Positions 15,876-24,961 of a stretch of 64,000 bases of DNA are shown in pieces; position 1 is the first letter of the stretch, and every line of letters begins with the position of its first letter. Source of the DNA: Roseiarcus sp963784805 (GTDB lineage Bacteria > Pseudomonadota > Alphaproteobacteria > Rhizobiales > Beijerinckiaceae); contig CAWASR010000019.1 of the NCBI GenBank assembly GCA_963784805.1, positions 248,001-312,000 on the forward strand. Reading direction: 5' to 3'. Under the pieces are notes generated by a model. The model did not search any database. It was not told the origin of the DNA and saw only the letters and a list, made by a program, of their open reading frames with translations. The translations under genes and the position numbers were made by a program.

Positions 15876-17209
15876 GTGCGGGACGCCCGTGGACCTGAGA
15901 TTTTGGCCGTTCTAACGCAGAGAATCCTGCTAAACCCAAGCTCGGGTCATCCGGCGGCTGTCCGCCTACATCGGGCGGAACAATTGGCGCCAGCGGTCGA
16001 GGCGCTGACCGAAAATTCGAACTGACCCCTTACCGACGCGCCTGTTCAAATCGCCCACCACGGCCCAAAGCTATCGGCGCCGTCTTCGTTCCTGTGGCGC
16101 TAGGCACGGCCGCGGCGCTGAAATTGGAGTCGGATCGCGGAATAGTCATTGGCGTGGTCGGGTCCGGAGGGAATGCGGAGGAGGCGGGACTTGGCCTGAG
16201 GCTTGGCGGTAAGGCGCCGGATTTTGTTTTTTCTCGAAAAGTTCTTTGAGAAAATCAGAAGCCATGCTATGGTTGTCCTCGTCGCTGGATCAACGCGCGC
16301 CTGTCGCGCCGAGGGCAGCGACCGCTTTCAGCCTTCACGCGGCTGACCAGTTGACACGCTCGAAATGGCGTGGGGCAAGGATTTGTAAGAAGTCGGCATG
16401 GATTTGGGGCTGGCGCCACGCCCGATCGGACCGAAACCGGAATCGGTTCGAGCGGGCGCCCATGCCGGGCTGTCTCGAAATCGCCCTGTCCGACCCTCGG
16501 TCCCCGGTCCAACCCGGGGATGATCCGGGGGCGAGCGCAGCTCACGAAGGTCCTCGCGCGGCCTGCGGTCGACGAATCGGCGCCAAATGGCGCCGCGAGC
16601 GATTGAAAAGACGCATTCCGCGACCCAAAATGGCGCCAGCCCCTCGCGGACCCAAACAAGGTTCTTAAGAGCCTCGGGAGGACGAAGGGACGAAGAGAGA
16701 CTAAAAAAATACGCCGAAAGAACCGATAAGGATTTCGTCGCTTAACCGATAAGTCGGCTTGGCTCGCGCCGCCCTTCCGGACGAGGGCGGCGGCTGGCGG
16801 GTCGCGAAGCGACGGCGTTGGTTCGCCAAACCGAACGACCGGCAAGGCGCTGCGGCAGATACCGGAAATATAGAATAAATTCAAACGATTATATTTAAAT
16901 ATGCAAGTATCGCCGTAATTACCGTAATTCCGCGCCAAATCTCCTTGCGGCGCTCCCGGACGATTTTGATGCTTTCCCCTGCGACAGGCGGTTCATGTCA
17001 AAAGCCGACATTCTGTCCCGCCCCGAATGACTGACAGCCTGCGGAATCTGATGGAGGTTTTTCGCGCCGGGCGTGGTCTGCTTTCCAGCGGCGGTAAACG
17101 GGGTTGTAAGCTATTGAAAAGATTGAACCGGCCGGGAAAAACGGCGGTAAAGCCTGATCTCGAATGGCGCCGGTCAGCGAAGACGCCATTCGCAGAATCC
17201 CCGCCTACC
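15876..17209. other. 1.3-kb stretch without a convincing gene
   Basis: No frame here has family similarity that I recognise; the open frames are Arg/Pro-rich shadows of GC-rich DNA. The stretch holds composite repeat copy 2 (16225-16760). It also has a palindromic segment of GGTCCCCGG / CCCGGGG words (about 16500-16530) and an AT-rich dip at 16865-16925 that could be a promoter region. At 16995-17200 a purine/pyrimidine-mixed segment could be the 3' flank of parC. Confidence 0.6.
16225..16760 (+). repeat. Composite intergenic repeat, copy 2 (interrupted)
   Basis: The promoter-like block at 16244-16273 matches copy 1 (2768-2797) at 29 of 30 positions, and similarity continues to about 16302. 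The next shared segment (16626-16701, equivalent to 2831-2907 in copy 1) comes about 320 bp later instead of directly, so this copy carries an insertion at roughly 16302-16625. The AT-rich core and low-complexity tail of copies 1, 3 and 4 are not evident. A degenerate segment, GGATTTCGTCGCTTAACCG at about 16730, may be a remnant. Confidence 0.65.
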
Positions 17210-19459
17210 CTACCCCTCGAACCGATTGTTCTTCGGAAAGCCCTTCGGCGGCAGGCGGCCGGCTTCGGCGCGGTCGCCGATCCATTCGCCGAGCTCGCGC
17301 CTGGCGACGGTGAAGGTGCGCCCCGCGGAATCGCGCCAGGTGAGGCCGTCGGCGAGCGCGAAGACTTTCGCGTCCGACAGGCCGCCGTCCTTGTAGCGCT
17401 GCAGGCGCGTGCCCTTGCCGCGCGCCATTTCGTTGAGCTGGGAAAGCGGAAAGACGAGGAGCTTGCGGTTCTGCCCGATCGCCGCGACATGGTCGCCTGA
17501 CGCGGGAACGACGAGCGCCGCGGCCGCCGGCGCGGCGACGTTGAGGACCGCCCTGCCCTTGCGGGTCGAGGACAAAAGTTCGTCCTCGCCGACGATGAAG
17601 CCATTGCCGTCGCTTGCCGCGATCAGCCGCTTTTCGCCCGCCGCATAGGGCCAGACTGCGACGATGGATGCGCTCTCGTCGATGTCGGCCATCAGGCGGA
17701 TCGGCTCGCCCTGCCCGCGCCCGCCCGGCAGCTTCGAGGCCTCGAGGGTGAAGACCTTGCCGTCGCTCGCCAGCACCAGGAGCTTCGAGGTCGTCTCGGC
17801 GAAGAACGAGGTTTGCAATCCGTCGTCGCCCTTGAAGGCGGCGGCGGAGAGATCGGCGACCTGGCCCTTCATCGCCCGGATCCAGCCTTTCCGCGACACC
17901 AGGATCGTCAGCGGTTCGCGCTCGATCATCGCCTCGGCGAGGTCGGCGACGACGACGTCCGGCGCGGCTTCAAAGCGGGTGCGCCTTCTGCCCAGAGCGG
18001 TTTCCGGCCCGAACTTCTTTTTGACGTCGCGGATCTCGACCGCGATCATCTGCCATTGCTTCTTGTCGCTGGCGATCAGCGCCTCGATCGACGCCTTCTC
18101 CGTGGTCAGATCGTCCTGCTCCTTGCGCAGCGCCATTTCCTCGAGACGGCGCAGGCTCCGCAGGCGCGTGTCCAGGACGTAGACCGCCTGCGGCTCGCTC
18201 AAGCTGAAGCGGACCTTCAGCGCCTCCTTCGGGTCGTCCTCCTCGCGCACGATGCGGATGACCTCGTCGAGATTGAGAAAGACGACGATCATGCCGGCGA
18301 GCAATTCGAGCCGCTTGTCGATCGCCGCCAGCCGATGGCGTGAGCGGCGCACCAACACCGCGCGGCGATGGTCGAGCCATTGCTGCAAGGCTTCGCCGAG
18401 GGAGACCACCCTGGGCGTGACGCCGTCCACCAGCACGTTCATGTTGACCGAGACGCGCGTCTCCAGCTCGCTGAGCCTGAACAGAGACTCCATCAGCGTC
18501 GCCGGCTCGACGGCGCGGGTGCGCGGTTCGAGCACGATGCGGACATCCTCGGTCGACTCGTCGCGGATGTCGGCGAGCAGGGGCAGCTTGCGCTCGTTGA
18601 GAAGGTTGGCGATCGTCTCGATCAGGCGCGATTTCTGCACCCCGTATGGAATCTCGGTGACGACGACGACCCAACCGCCGCGGCCAGTGTCCTCCCTGGT
18701 CCAGCGCGCGCGCAGGCGGAAAGCGCCGCGGCCCGCGCGGTAAGTGTCGACGATCGAGGCCTTGCCGTCGATGACGACGCCGCCGGTCGGGAAATCCGGA
18801 CCGGGCACGAAGGCCGCGAGCGCCTCGGTCTCAGCGCCGGGATGGGCGATGAGATAGAGCGCCGCGTCGCAGAGTTCGGCGATGTTGTGCGGAGGGATCG
18901 ACGTCGCCATGCCGACCGCAATGCCCTGCGCGCCATTGGCGAGCAGGTTCGGCACCGCGGAGGGCATGACGATCGGCTCTTGCGCGTCGCCGGAATAATT
19001 GTCGCGCCAGTCGACGGAGTCTTCCTCCACGCCTTCCATGAGGAGGCGGGCGACGTCGGTCAGTCGCGCTTCGGTGTAGCGGTAGGCGGCCGCGTTGTCG
19101 CCGTCGATGTTGCCGAAATTGCCCTGCCCCTCGATCAGCGGATAGCGCGAGGCGAAATCCTGCGCGAGGCGCACCAGGGCCTCGTAGATCGCCTGGTCGC
19201 CGTGCGGGTGAAACGAGCCCATCACGTCGCCGACGATCTTGGCGCATTTCTTGAACGCCGACCCGGGGTCGAGTTTGAGGATGTGCATGCCATAGAGAAT
19301 GCGGCGATGCACGGGTTTCAGGCCGTCGCGCGCGTCGGGCAGCGCCCGCCCCATGATGGTGGAAAGCGCGTAGGCGAGATAGCGCTCCTCCAGCGCGTCG
19401 CGAAGGTTGACGTCGATCGGCGCCCGAGGCGGCGGAAGCGGCGGAACGGCTTTGGCCAT
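17210..19459 (-). CDS. parC: DNA topoisomerase IV subunit A
   Basis: 749 residues. ParC with ParE decatenates daughter chromosomes. The catalytic Arg-Tyr pair is R127-Y128 in AAAYRYTEARLT. The quinolone-resistance region reads SFHPHGDQAIYEAL (residues 82-95), with Gln at the position of E. coli Ser80, which is common in alphaproteobacterial ParC. The breakage-reunion domain is followed by the C-terminal beta-pinwheel repeats (from about 500, e.g. VSRKGWIRAMKG). The start codon is ATG, in a family-typical position shortly before the DVNLRDALEERYLAYA motif. It is monocistronic. Confidence 0.96.
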   Translation of the reverse strand: MAKAVPPLPPPRAPIDVNLRDALEERYLAYALSTIMGRALPDARDGLKPVHRRILYGMHILKLDPGSAFKKCAKIVGDVMGSFHPHGDQAIYEALVRLAQDFASRYPLIEGQGNFGNIDGDNAAAYRYTEARLTDVARLLMEGVEEDSVDWRDNYSGDAQEPIVMPSAVPNLLANGAQGIAVGMATSIPPHNIAELCDAALYLIAHPGAETEALAAFVPGPDFPTGGVVIDGKASIVDTYRAGRGAFRLRARWTREDTGRGGWVVVVTEIPYGVQKSRLIETIANLLNERKLPLLADIRDESTEDVRIVLEPRTRAVEPATLMESLFRLSELETRVSVNMNVLVDGVTPRVVSLGEALQQWLDHRRAVLVRRSRHRLAAIDKRLELLAGMIVVFLNLDEVIRIVREEDDPKEALKVRFSLSEPQAVYVLDTRLRSLRRLEEMALRKEQDDLTTEKASIEALIASDKKQWQMIAVEIRDVKKKFGPETALGRRRTRFEAAPDVVVADLAEAMIEREPLTILVSRKGWIRAMKGQVADLSAAAFKGDDGLQTSFFAETTSKLLVLASDGKVFTLEASKLPGGRGQGEPIRLMADIDESASIVAVWPYAAGEKRLIAASDGNGFIVGEDELLSSTRKGRAVLNVAAPAAAALVVPASGDHVAAIGQNRKLLVFPLSQLNEMARGKGTRLQRYKDGGLSDAKVFALADGLTWRDSAGRTFTVARRELGEWIGDRAEAGRLPPKGFPKNNRFEG

Positions 19460-19867
19460 GGCGCGGGGTTAGCCCGAGCGTCGAGTCGCGGCAAGGGCGA
19501 TCAGCGAGGGGACAGGGCGGCGCCCTCGCCATTCCTTTTCCGCGCTGCGCGGGCATGAGGCCGACGCGAGCCCGCCGCCGCTCACTGGCCCGCCTGCCTG
19601 TGGCCCGCTTCATGCGCGCGAACCCGCGAGAGACCTTTGGCCCCAGTCCCGGCGGCTGATCCGAGCCTGTTTTGAACCGATTGACGACACGGCGCGCGGG
19701 GCGGCGCGCGGCAATGGCCGCGGCACTCGGACAGTGAGATGTGCAAAACCGCAACGGGAATCTGGGTTTCGGCTTGAACAGATTCTAGAGTGGTCATATG
19801 TTTAGGTGCGGGAGATTCGCAGTCGAGGAGTGCATCGCCATGAAGATCATGAGCGGAGGACACCGAG

Positions 19868-20185
19868 ATGACTGCCAAGCTTGCAGTTGTTGCGTTCATA
19901 TTGTCTTGCGTTCCGGGCGAAGCACACGACGTTTGGTCAAATGGAAAGGCCGTCCCGCCCTGGGTGAAGGAATCCTGTTGCGGCGTGGCGGATGCTCATC
20001 ACCTCAATCCGGAGCAGGTCCATAGAGTCTCCGACGATTACTACAGGGTGGACGGCTATGACGGTCAGATACCTGTCAAGGTAGCGCTTCCAAGCCAGGA
20101 TGGAGACTATTGGATTTTCTACCGCGACAATGTCGGCGGCGGCCAGTCCTCTGTGTATTGCTTCTTCGTTCCGATGAACTTCTGA
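19868..20185 (+). CDS. Small secreted Cys-containing conserved hypothetical protein
   Basis: 105 residues. A signal peptide (about 1-19, cleavage near GEAHD) precedes a mature domain of about 85 residues. It has a Cys pair (ESCCGVADAHHL), a dyad VDGYDGQIPVKVALPSQDG, and an ending DYWIFYRD..., VYCFFVPMNF. This pattern recurs in small periplasmic proteins of Rhizobiales whose function I do not know. The ATG follows GGAGG 8 nt upstream. It is monocistronic, with about 380 bp upstream separating it from parC (divergent). Confidence 0.75.
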   Translation: MTAKLAVVAFILSCVPGEAHDVWSNGKAVPPWVKESCCGVADAHHLNPEQVHRVSDDYYRVDGYDGQIPVKVALPSQDGDYWIFYRDNVGGGQSSVYCFFVPMNF

Positions 20186-20760
20186 TCGGCCGAACGCGCT
20201 GCGGTCGATGGCCGACGGCTTTGCCCTGCCGTCGCCGCGAAGAAATGTGCTTCGATCGACAAGGCGGCCCAGGAGGCCGGGCGACAGCTTCCGCCCTCCT
20301 CGTCCGAGACGCTCAAACTCGGTCGTCGGAAAAACGAGACGACAGCGCTTTCGACCAAATGCGACGGAATCAGCGCGAAAAAATCGCGGTTCCCCCCAAA
20401 CCGGGCCACGCGCGCGCCATGTTTGGCGATAGGCGCCACAAGGCGGCTCAGATCCATCGGCAACAAGTCGATGGCGGTCCCGAAGGACGCCGGCGCCCAC
20501 GCGCCCGATGGCCCAAGCCTCAAGTCGCCGGCCCCCACGGCCTGCTGGCCGCGCAAGCCCACTGAGCGAGGAGCCGGGCAAGCGCTGACGACTTCTCCTC
20601 GCCCGCCACTGTACATCCCGTCGCCTCGGCGATTGTCCGCGCGCCAGGATGACGGGCGGCGTCCTTGCCCTTACATGTCAGCTTCCGCGTCCGTTTCGTA
20701 ACCTCGATTCGGGCTGGTCGCGCGTCGAACGCGAGACCTCGCCGCCGGGAGAACCGCCGA
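20186..20760. other. 570-bp gap without a convincing gene
   Basis: GC-rich, with several overlapping Arg/Pro-rich open frames on both strands and no recognisable domain or ribosome site. The last 100 bp are the likely promoter region of the ABC exporter operon. I see no repeat, tRNA or clear terminator. Confidence 0.5.
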
Positions 20761-21687
20761 ATGCCGTCCATGATCTCGGCAGCCGCCGTCACCAAGCGCT
20801 ACAATTCAGGCCTCCTCGCTCTCGACGCGGTCGATCTCGACATCGCCAAGGGCGAGATTTTCGCTTTGCTCGGCCCCAATGGCGCCGGCAAGACGACCCT
20901 GATCGGCGTCATCTGCGGCACGGTGTCGATGACCTCGGGCGAGGCGGTGGTCGACGGTCACGACGTCGTGCGCGAGTATCGCGCCGCCCGCTCGAAGATC
21001 GGCCTGGTGCCGCAGGAGATCGCGCTCGACATTTTTTCGACCCCCTGGAAAACGGTGTCTTTCAGCCGACGCCTGTTTGGCAGGGCGCCCGATCCGGCCT
21101 TCGTCGAACGTCTGCTGCGCGACCTGTCGCTGTGGGAGAAGCGCGACAGCCGCATCGTTGAGTTGTCGGGCGGCATGAAGCGGCGGGTGATGATCGCCAA
21201 GGCGCTGAGCCATGAGCCCGACGTGCTGTTTCTCGACGAGCCGACCGCCGGCGTCGACGTCAATCTGCGTCGCGACATGTGGGCGTTGACCCGCCGCCTG
21301 CGCGATCGCGGCGTCACCATCATTCTGACCACGCACTATATCGAGGAGGCCGAGGAGATGGCCGACCGGGTCGGCGTCATTAATGACGGCCGCATCGTGC
21401 TGGTCGAGGACAAGCGCGCGCTGATGCGCAAGCTCGGCAAGCGGCGCCTGACGCTCGTCCTCAACGTGCCGCTGCCGGCGCTGCCGGCCGAACTCGCGGG
21501 CTGGCCGCTCGAGCTCGAGGACAAGGGCCGGCGGCTCATTTACCGTTTCGACGCCGCCGCGGACGACACCGGCGTGCCCACGCTTCTGCGACGCCTCGGC
21601 GAACTCGGTGTCGATTTCAACGACCTCGACACGTCGACCAGCAGCCTCGAGGATATTTTCGTCGACCTGATCGGGCGCGCGGCATGA
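20761..21687 (+). CDS. ABC exporter ATP-binding protein
   Basis: 308 residues. Walker A is GPNGAGKTT, the signature is LSGGMKRR, and Walker B is VLFLDEPTAGVD, followed by the H-loop TTHYIEEAEEMADRVG. This matches the ATPase of ABC-2-type two-component exporters (YadG/CcmA-like). The C-terminal domain after residue 230 is typical of that group. I take the ATG at 20761 because homology begins there; the open frame extends upstream to 20665 with no domain. Its stop overlaps the permease start (ATGA at 21684), so the two are translationally coupled. The substrate is unknown. Confidence 0.93.
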   Translation: MPSMISAAAVTKRYNSGLLALDAVDLDIAKGEIFALLGPNGAGKTTLIGVICGTVSMTSGEAVVDGHDVVREYRAARSKIGLVPQEIALDIFSTPWKTVSFSRRLFGRAPDPAFVERLLRDLSLWEKRDSRIVELSGGMKRRVMIAKALSHEPDVLFLDEPTAGVDVNLRRDMWALTRRLRDRGVTIILTTHYIEEAEEMADRVGVINDGRIVLVEDKRALMRKLGKRRLTLVLNVPLPALPAELAGWPLELEDKGRRLIYRFDAAADDTGVPTLLRRLGELGVDFNDLDTSTSSLEDIFVDLIGRAA

Positions 21688-22463
21688 GATTGCGGAAGGC
21701 GATCAATCTCGGCGGCGTGTGGGCGATCTACCGCTACGAGCTTTCGCGCACTTTGCGCACGATCTGGCAGAGCGTGGCGACCCCGGTCATCACCACCGCG
21801 CTCTATTTCGTGGTGTTCGGAGCGGCGATCGGCCCGCGGATGCGCGAGGTCGGCGGAGTCAGCTACGGCGCGTTCATCGTGCCGGGCCTGATCATGCTGT
21901 CGCTCCTGACGCAGAGCATCTCCAACGCCTCGATCGGCATCTACTTCCCCAAATTTACCGGCACGATTTTCGAGATCCTGTCCGCGCCGCTGTCCTCGAT
22001 CGAGACCATCCTGGCCTATGTCGGCGCGGCCGCCACTAAGTCGATCGGCATCGGCCTGGTGATTTTGCTGACCGCGACGCTGTTCGTTCCCGTGCGCATC
22101 GATCATCCGCTATGGATGATCGCCTTCCTAGGTCTGACGTCGATCGCTTTCAGCCTGTTCGGCTTCATCATCGGCATCTGGGCCAAGACCTTCGAGCAGC
22201 TCGCGATCATTCCCGCGCTGATTGTCACCCCGCTCACCTTTCTCGGCGGCGCCTTCTATTCGATCGACATGCTGCCGCCGTTCTGGCGCGCCGTCAGTCT
22301 GTTCAACCCGGTGGTCTACCTCGTCAGCGGCTTTCGCTGGAGCTTCTTGAGCCAGGGCGACGTCAGCGTCGCCGCGAGCCTCGGCTTCACCGCGCTGTTC
22401 ATCGCGGCGTGCCTGGCGGTGCTGACCTGGATCTTCCGCACCGGGTGGCGGCTGAAGCCGTGA
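21684..22463 (+). CDS. ABC-2 type transporter permease
   Basis: 259 residues with six membrane helices in the ABC-2 permease arrangement (YadH-like). Family-typical segments include WQSVATPVITTALYFVVFG, YGAFIVPGLIMLSLLTQS and LTFLGGAFYSIDMLPPFW. It forms the membrane part of an exporter with the preceding ATPase (overlapping start and stop). The transported substrate cannot be inferred from context: the neighbours are a small secreted protein gene upstream and a non-coding repeat downstream. Confidence 0.92.
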   Translation: MRLRKAINLGGVWAIYRYELSRTLRTIWQSVATPVITTALYFVVFGAAIGPRMREVGGVSYGAFIVPGLIMLSLLTQSISNASIGIYFPKFTGTIFEILSAPLSSIETILAYVGAAATKSIGIGLVILLTATLFVPVRIDHPLWMIAFLGLTSIAFSLFGFIIGIWAKTFEQLAIIPALIVTPLTFLGGAFYSIDMLPPFWRAVSLFNPVVYLVSGFRWSFLSQGDVSVAASLGFTALFIAACLAVLTWIFRTGWRLKP

Positions 22464-22539
22464 GATTGAGAGCGGCGACAACGATCCGCCGCGAGTTCAT
22501 ATCGCGGGTTCGCCGAGGCTGGCGCGAACAAATTCCGCC

Positions 22540-22860
22540 AGCAATTCTTTGCGGAAAATCCAAAGTCGTGTTAGTGTGGATTCGTGATGGACAAAGCAAT
22601 CGCCGGCGCGGGCCGAGGGACGAGGGCGGAAGCGGCTCGCGCCGCCTTCGCGGGCGTATATCACATTCTATACGTGGTTCCTATTAGCCCTGATGATTTT
22701 TTTCGTCCGGCTTCGCCGTAACCCATTGAAAATTCCCGATTCGGACGAAGGAATCCAAACAAATCCAACGAAATCCAAGCTTATTTTCCTTGGTTTTTCT
22801 TGGATTTGTTTGGTTCTGTTTGGTTTGGCTTGGAAAAATTTGGACGCACTCGGCTAACAC
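22540..22860 (+). repeat. Composite intergenic repeat, copy 3
   Basis: The promoter-like block is at 22547-22577 (TTGCGG, 17 bp, TAGTGT), a diverged version of the one in copies 1 and 2. About 118 bp later the AT-rich core (22695-22750) matches copy 1, with the shared word CGTAACCCATTGAAAA and then CCCGATTCG. The tail (22750-22850) is built of AATCCAAACAAATCC and, further on, TTGGATTTGTTTGG. These are reverse complements of each other, so it forms a large imperfect hairpin. No credible gene overlaps. Confidence 0.65.
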
Positions 22861-22921
22861 AGCGCTGACGCGTGTTGTGGTCGCGAAGCCGCGCCGCCGC
22901 AAAGTGGCGCGCAGCCTCCTG

Positions 22922-23290
22922 TTACTCCCCGCGCCGCGACGCCGCCGCCCAGTCGAGCGCCATCCTCAAGTCCGCCGCCGCGAAATACCGGACCGGAACC
23001 GCCAACTGGTCGAAGCCGTTGAGGCGAGCTTCTTCCCTGGCTTCGCCTTCCGTGACCACTGCGAGCCGAACCAGCGACCGGTGAGCCAGCGACGCCTTCG
23101 CCAGACCGCGCGCGAGTTCGCCGTAAGAGCCGTCGCAATCGCGGTCGACGACGATGACGAGACCCGCTGGGACCGAACCGCCTCCGCCGGCCAGCGGCCC
23201 GATCGCCTCCTCGACTTCCTGCGCCACGACGGCGCCGCTCGCGCGCAGCCCGACGATCAGATCGGGCGCCTGCTGGAGTCGCTCCAACAT
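22922..23290 (-). CDS. SpoIIAA-like (STAS-fold) protein
   Basis: 122 residues. Alternating strands and helices start with LIVGLRASGAVVAQEVEEAI and continue to RLAVVTEGEA and then YFAAADLRMALDWAA. This follows the pattern of the small SpoIIAA-like/DUF3478 family (STAS-like fold), in which a protein begins with a recognition of 'vvGfra.G.vt.edye' type and ends 'F...el..A..WL'. The cellular role is unknown. The start has an excellent ribosome site (GGAGGTGAT, 4 nt before ATG). It is followed on the same strand by nothing but repeat copy 3. Confidence 0.7.
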   Translation of the reverse strand: MLERLQQAPDLIVGLRASGAVVAQEVEEAIGPLAGGGGSVPAGLVIVVDRDCDGSYGELARGLAKASLAHRSLVRLAVVTEGEAREEARLNGFDQLAVPVRYFAAADLRMALDWAAASRRGE

Positions 23291-23373
23291 AGATCACCTC
23301 CCGTTGCGTCGGAGCGGCGCTCAGCCGCCCCGAATTGCCAAAACTCCAGATAAAGCAACTCGCGACTAAAAAC

Positions 23374-23772
23374 TCAGCCGTCGCCGTAACGCTTGGCGAA
23401 GGCATCGAGGTCGATCGCGCCGCGACGGTGCGTGCCTTCGCCGATTTTGTGCTGGCCGTCGTGGGCCTCGACTGCGAACAGGATGCTGCGGCCGGCGACC
23501 TCGATCACGCGCGCGGTCGCGACGACCGTTCGGCCGATCGGGGTTGGGGCGAGGTGGCGGACGTTGACCTCGCTGCCGACCGTCGCCCAGCCAGGCGGCA
23601 GACGGCCGGAGACGGCGGCGCCGGAGGCCATCTCCATCGCCATGATCATCATCGGAGTCCCGAAGACCAACGGCATGCCCTCGACATGGGCGCCGACCGT
23701 CAGTTCGCGGGTGACGACGACCTCCCTGCGGCCGGTCATGCCGGAGCTGACGCGTTGAAGCGGTTCCGTCAT
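23374..23772 (-). CDS. FlK-like hotdog-fold thioesterase
   Basis: 132 residues with a single hotdog domain. The layout resembles fluoroacetyl-CoA thioesterase FlK and its relatives. Candidate Thr in FGTPMMIMAMEMAS, Glu eight residues later in the same helix, and His in VRHLAPTPIG correspond to the FlK catalytic Thr, Glu and His. Relatives without fluoroacetate specificity are widespread, so an acyl-CoA thioesterase of unknown substrate is the safe call. The ATG at 23772 is preferred over the TTG at 23790 because the TTG extension (MGKAQA) is unconserved in character. It lies upstream of the SpoIIAA-like gene on the same strand (83 bp gap). Confidence 0.8.
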   Translation of the reverse strand: MTEPLQRVSSGMTGRREVVVTRELTVGAHVEGMPLVFGTPMMIMAMEMASGAAVSGRLPPGWATVGSEVNVRHLAPTPIGRTVVATARVIEVAGRSILFAVEAHDGQHKIGEGTHRRGAIDLDAFAKRYGDG

Positions 23773-23929
23773 CGCTTGTGCCTTTCCCAAGACCGGAGCG
23801 GGCCGGCCAGTTCCAAACTCAGACGCAAACGCCCTTTCATTCGCCGCCGCGCGCTCGGGCCTCGAACAAGTCCCAAGGCTCCCGGCGGCGTCCCGGCTTG
23901 ACGGGACGCTCTCCCCTGCCCAGCCTCCT

Positions 23930-24799
23930 TCAGCTCACGGCGCCCTCGATCGGCGCGCCCCAAGAGCCCCAGATATAGATGCAGGTGAACAGGAATATCC
24001 AGACGACGTCGACGAAATGCCAGTACCAGGCGGCGAACTGGAACCCCAAATGGTGCCGCGGCGTGAACTGGCCGGCAAAGGCGCGGGAGAGGCAGACAGT
24101 CAGGAAAATCACCCCGATGATCACGTGCGCGCCATGAAAGCCGGTCGCCATGAAGAAGGTCGCGCCATAGATCGAATTCTTGAAGGGGAAAGGCGCGTGA
24201 ACATACTCATAAGCCTGGGTCGCGACGAACAGCGCGCCGAGCCCGATCCCCACCGCGAGAAAGATCTTGAACGCCTGTCGCTGGCCCTCCCGGAGCGCCT
24301 CGTGGGCGACGTTGACGGCGAAGCTCGACGTCACCAGCACGAAGGTGTTCATCAGAGGCAGTCTGAGCGGATCGAGCACTTCGGTGCCCTTTGGCGGCCA
24401 CATGCCATGGGTGAAGGCGAGCCGGCCAAAGATCTGCGGATCGTTCGAACCCAGCGAGGAGGCGAAAAAGGCCCAGAACCACGCGACGAAGAACATCACC
24501 TCGGAAGCGATGAACAGAAGCATGCCCAGCGTCAGGCCATGGCGCACCAGCGGGTTGTGATAACCGCCCTGCGCTTCAGCGATGACGTCGCGCCACCAAC
24601 CCGCCATCGTGAACAGGACGCCGGCCCCGCCGAACGCCAGCACCGCCGCGCCGGGCCTCACCCCTCCGATTTTGAGGTCATGCATCGCCATGATGAGGCC
24701 GGCGGCGGTCAAAAACGCGAACGCCGCCGCGACGATCGGCCACGGGCTTGGTTCGACGAGATGAAAGCCCTGCCGCTCGGCGATCGGGGCGTCGGTCAT
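23930..24799 (-). CDS. ctaE: Cytochrome c oxidase subunit III
   Basis: 289 residues with seven membrane helices, and the COX3 signatures MLLFIASEVMFFVAWFWAFF, FHGAHVIIG and YWHFVDVVWIFLF. Subunit III stabilises the haem-copper core of aa3-type oxidases in the inner membrane. A strong ribosome site (GAGGAGAAG) precedes the ATG. It follows coxA by about 160 bp, in which I see no gene. The assembly genes ctaB and ctaG that often sit here are absent. Confidence 0.96.
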   Translation of the reverse strand: MTDAPIAERQGFHLVEPSPWPIVAAAFAFLTAAGLIMAMHDLKIGGVRPGAAVLAFGGAGVLFTMAGWWRDVIAEAQGGYHNPLVRHGLTLGMLLFIASEVMFFVAWFWAFFASSLGSNDPQIFGRLAFTHGMWPPKGTEVLDPLRLPLMNTFVLVTSSFAVNVAHEALREGQRQAFKIFLAVGIGLGALFVATQAYEYVHAPFPFKNSIYGATFFMATGFHGAHVIIGVIFLTVCLSRAFAGQFTPRHHLGFQFAAWYWHFVDVVWIFLFTCIYIWGSWGAPIEGAVS

Positions 24800-24961
24800 C
24801 GACTTCTCCTCATGCGTTTTCCCGCTTCATCCCGCCGGGCCCCGCGCGATCGCTCGCGCCCTTGGTCGTAGACCGCAACGCTGGCATGGCGGACTTCGTG
24901 CTCAGGTCGCGCGGGCGAAAAAACGCCGCGCCCTCGCCCACGCCGGAACCGCGAACTTCGC

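Noticed and set aside
16246..16938. Open frames over composite repeat copy 2
   Set aside because: Not conserved with equivalent frames in copies 1, 3 and 4; low-complexity composition.
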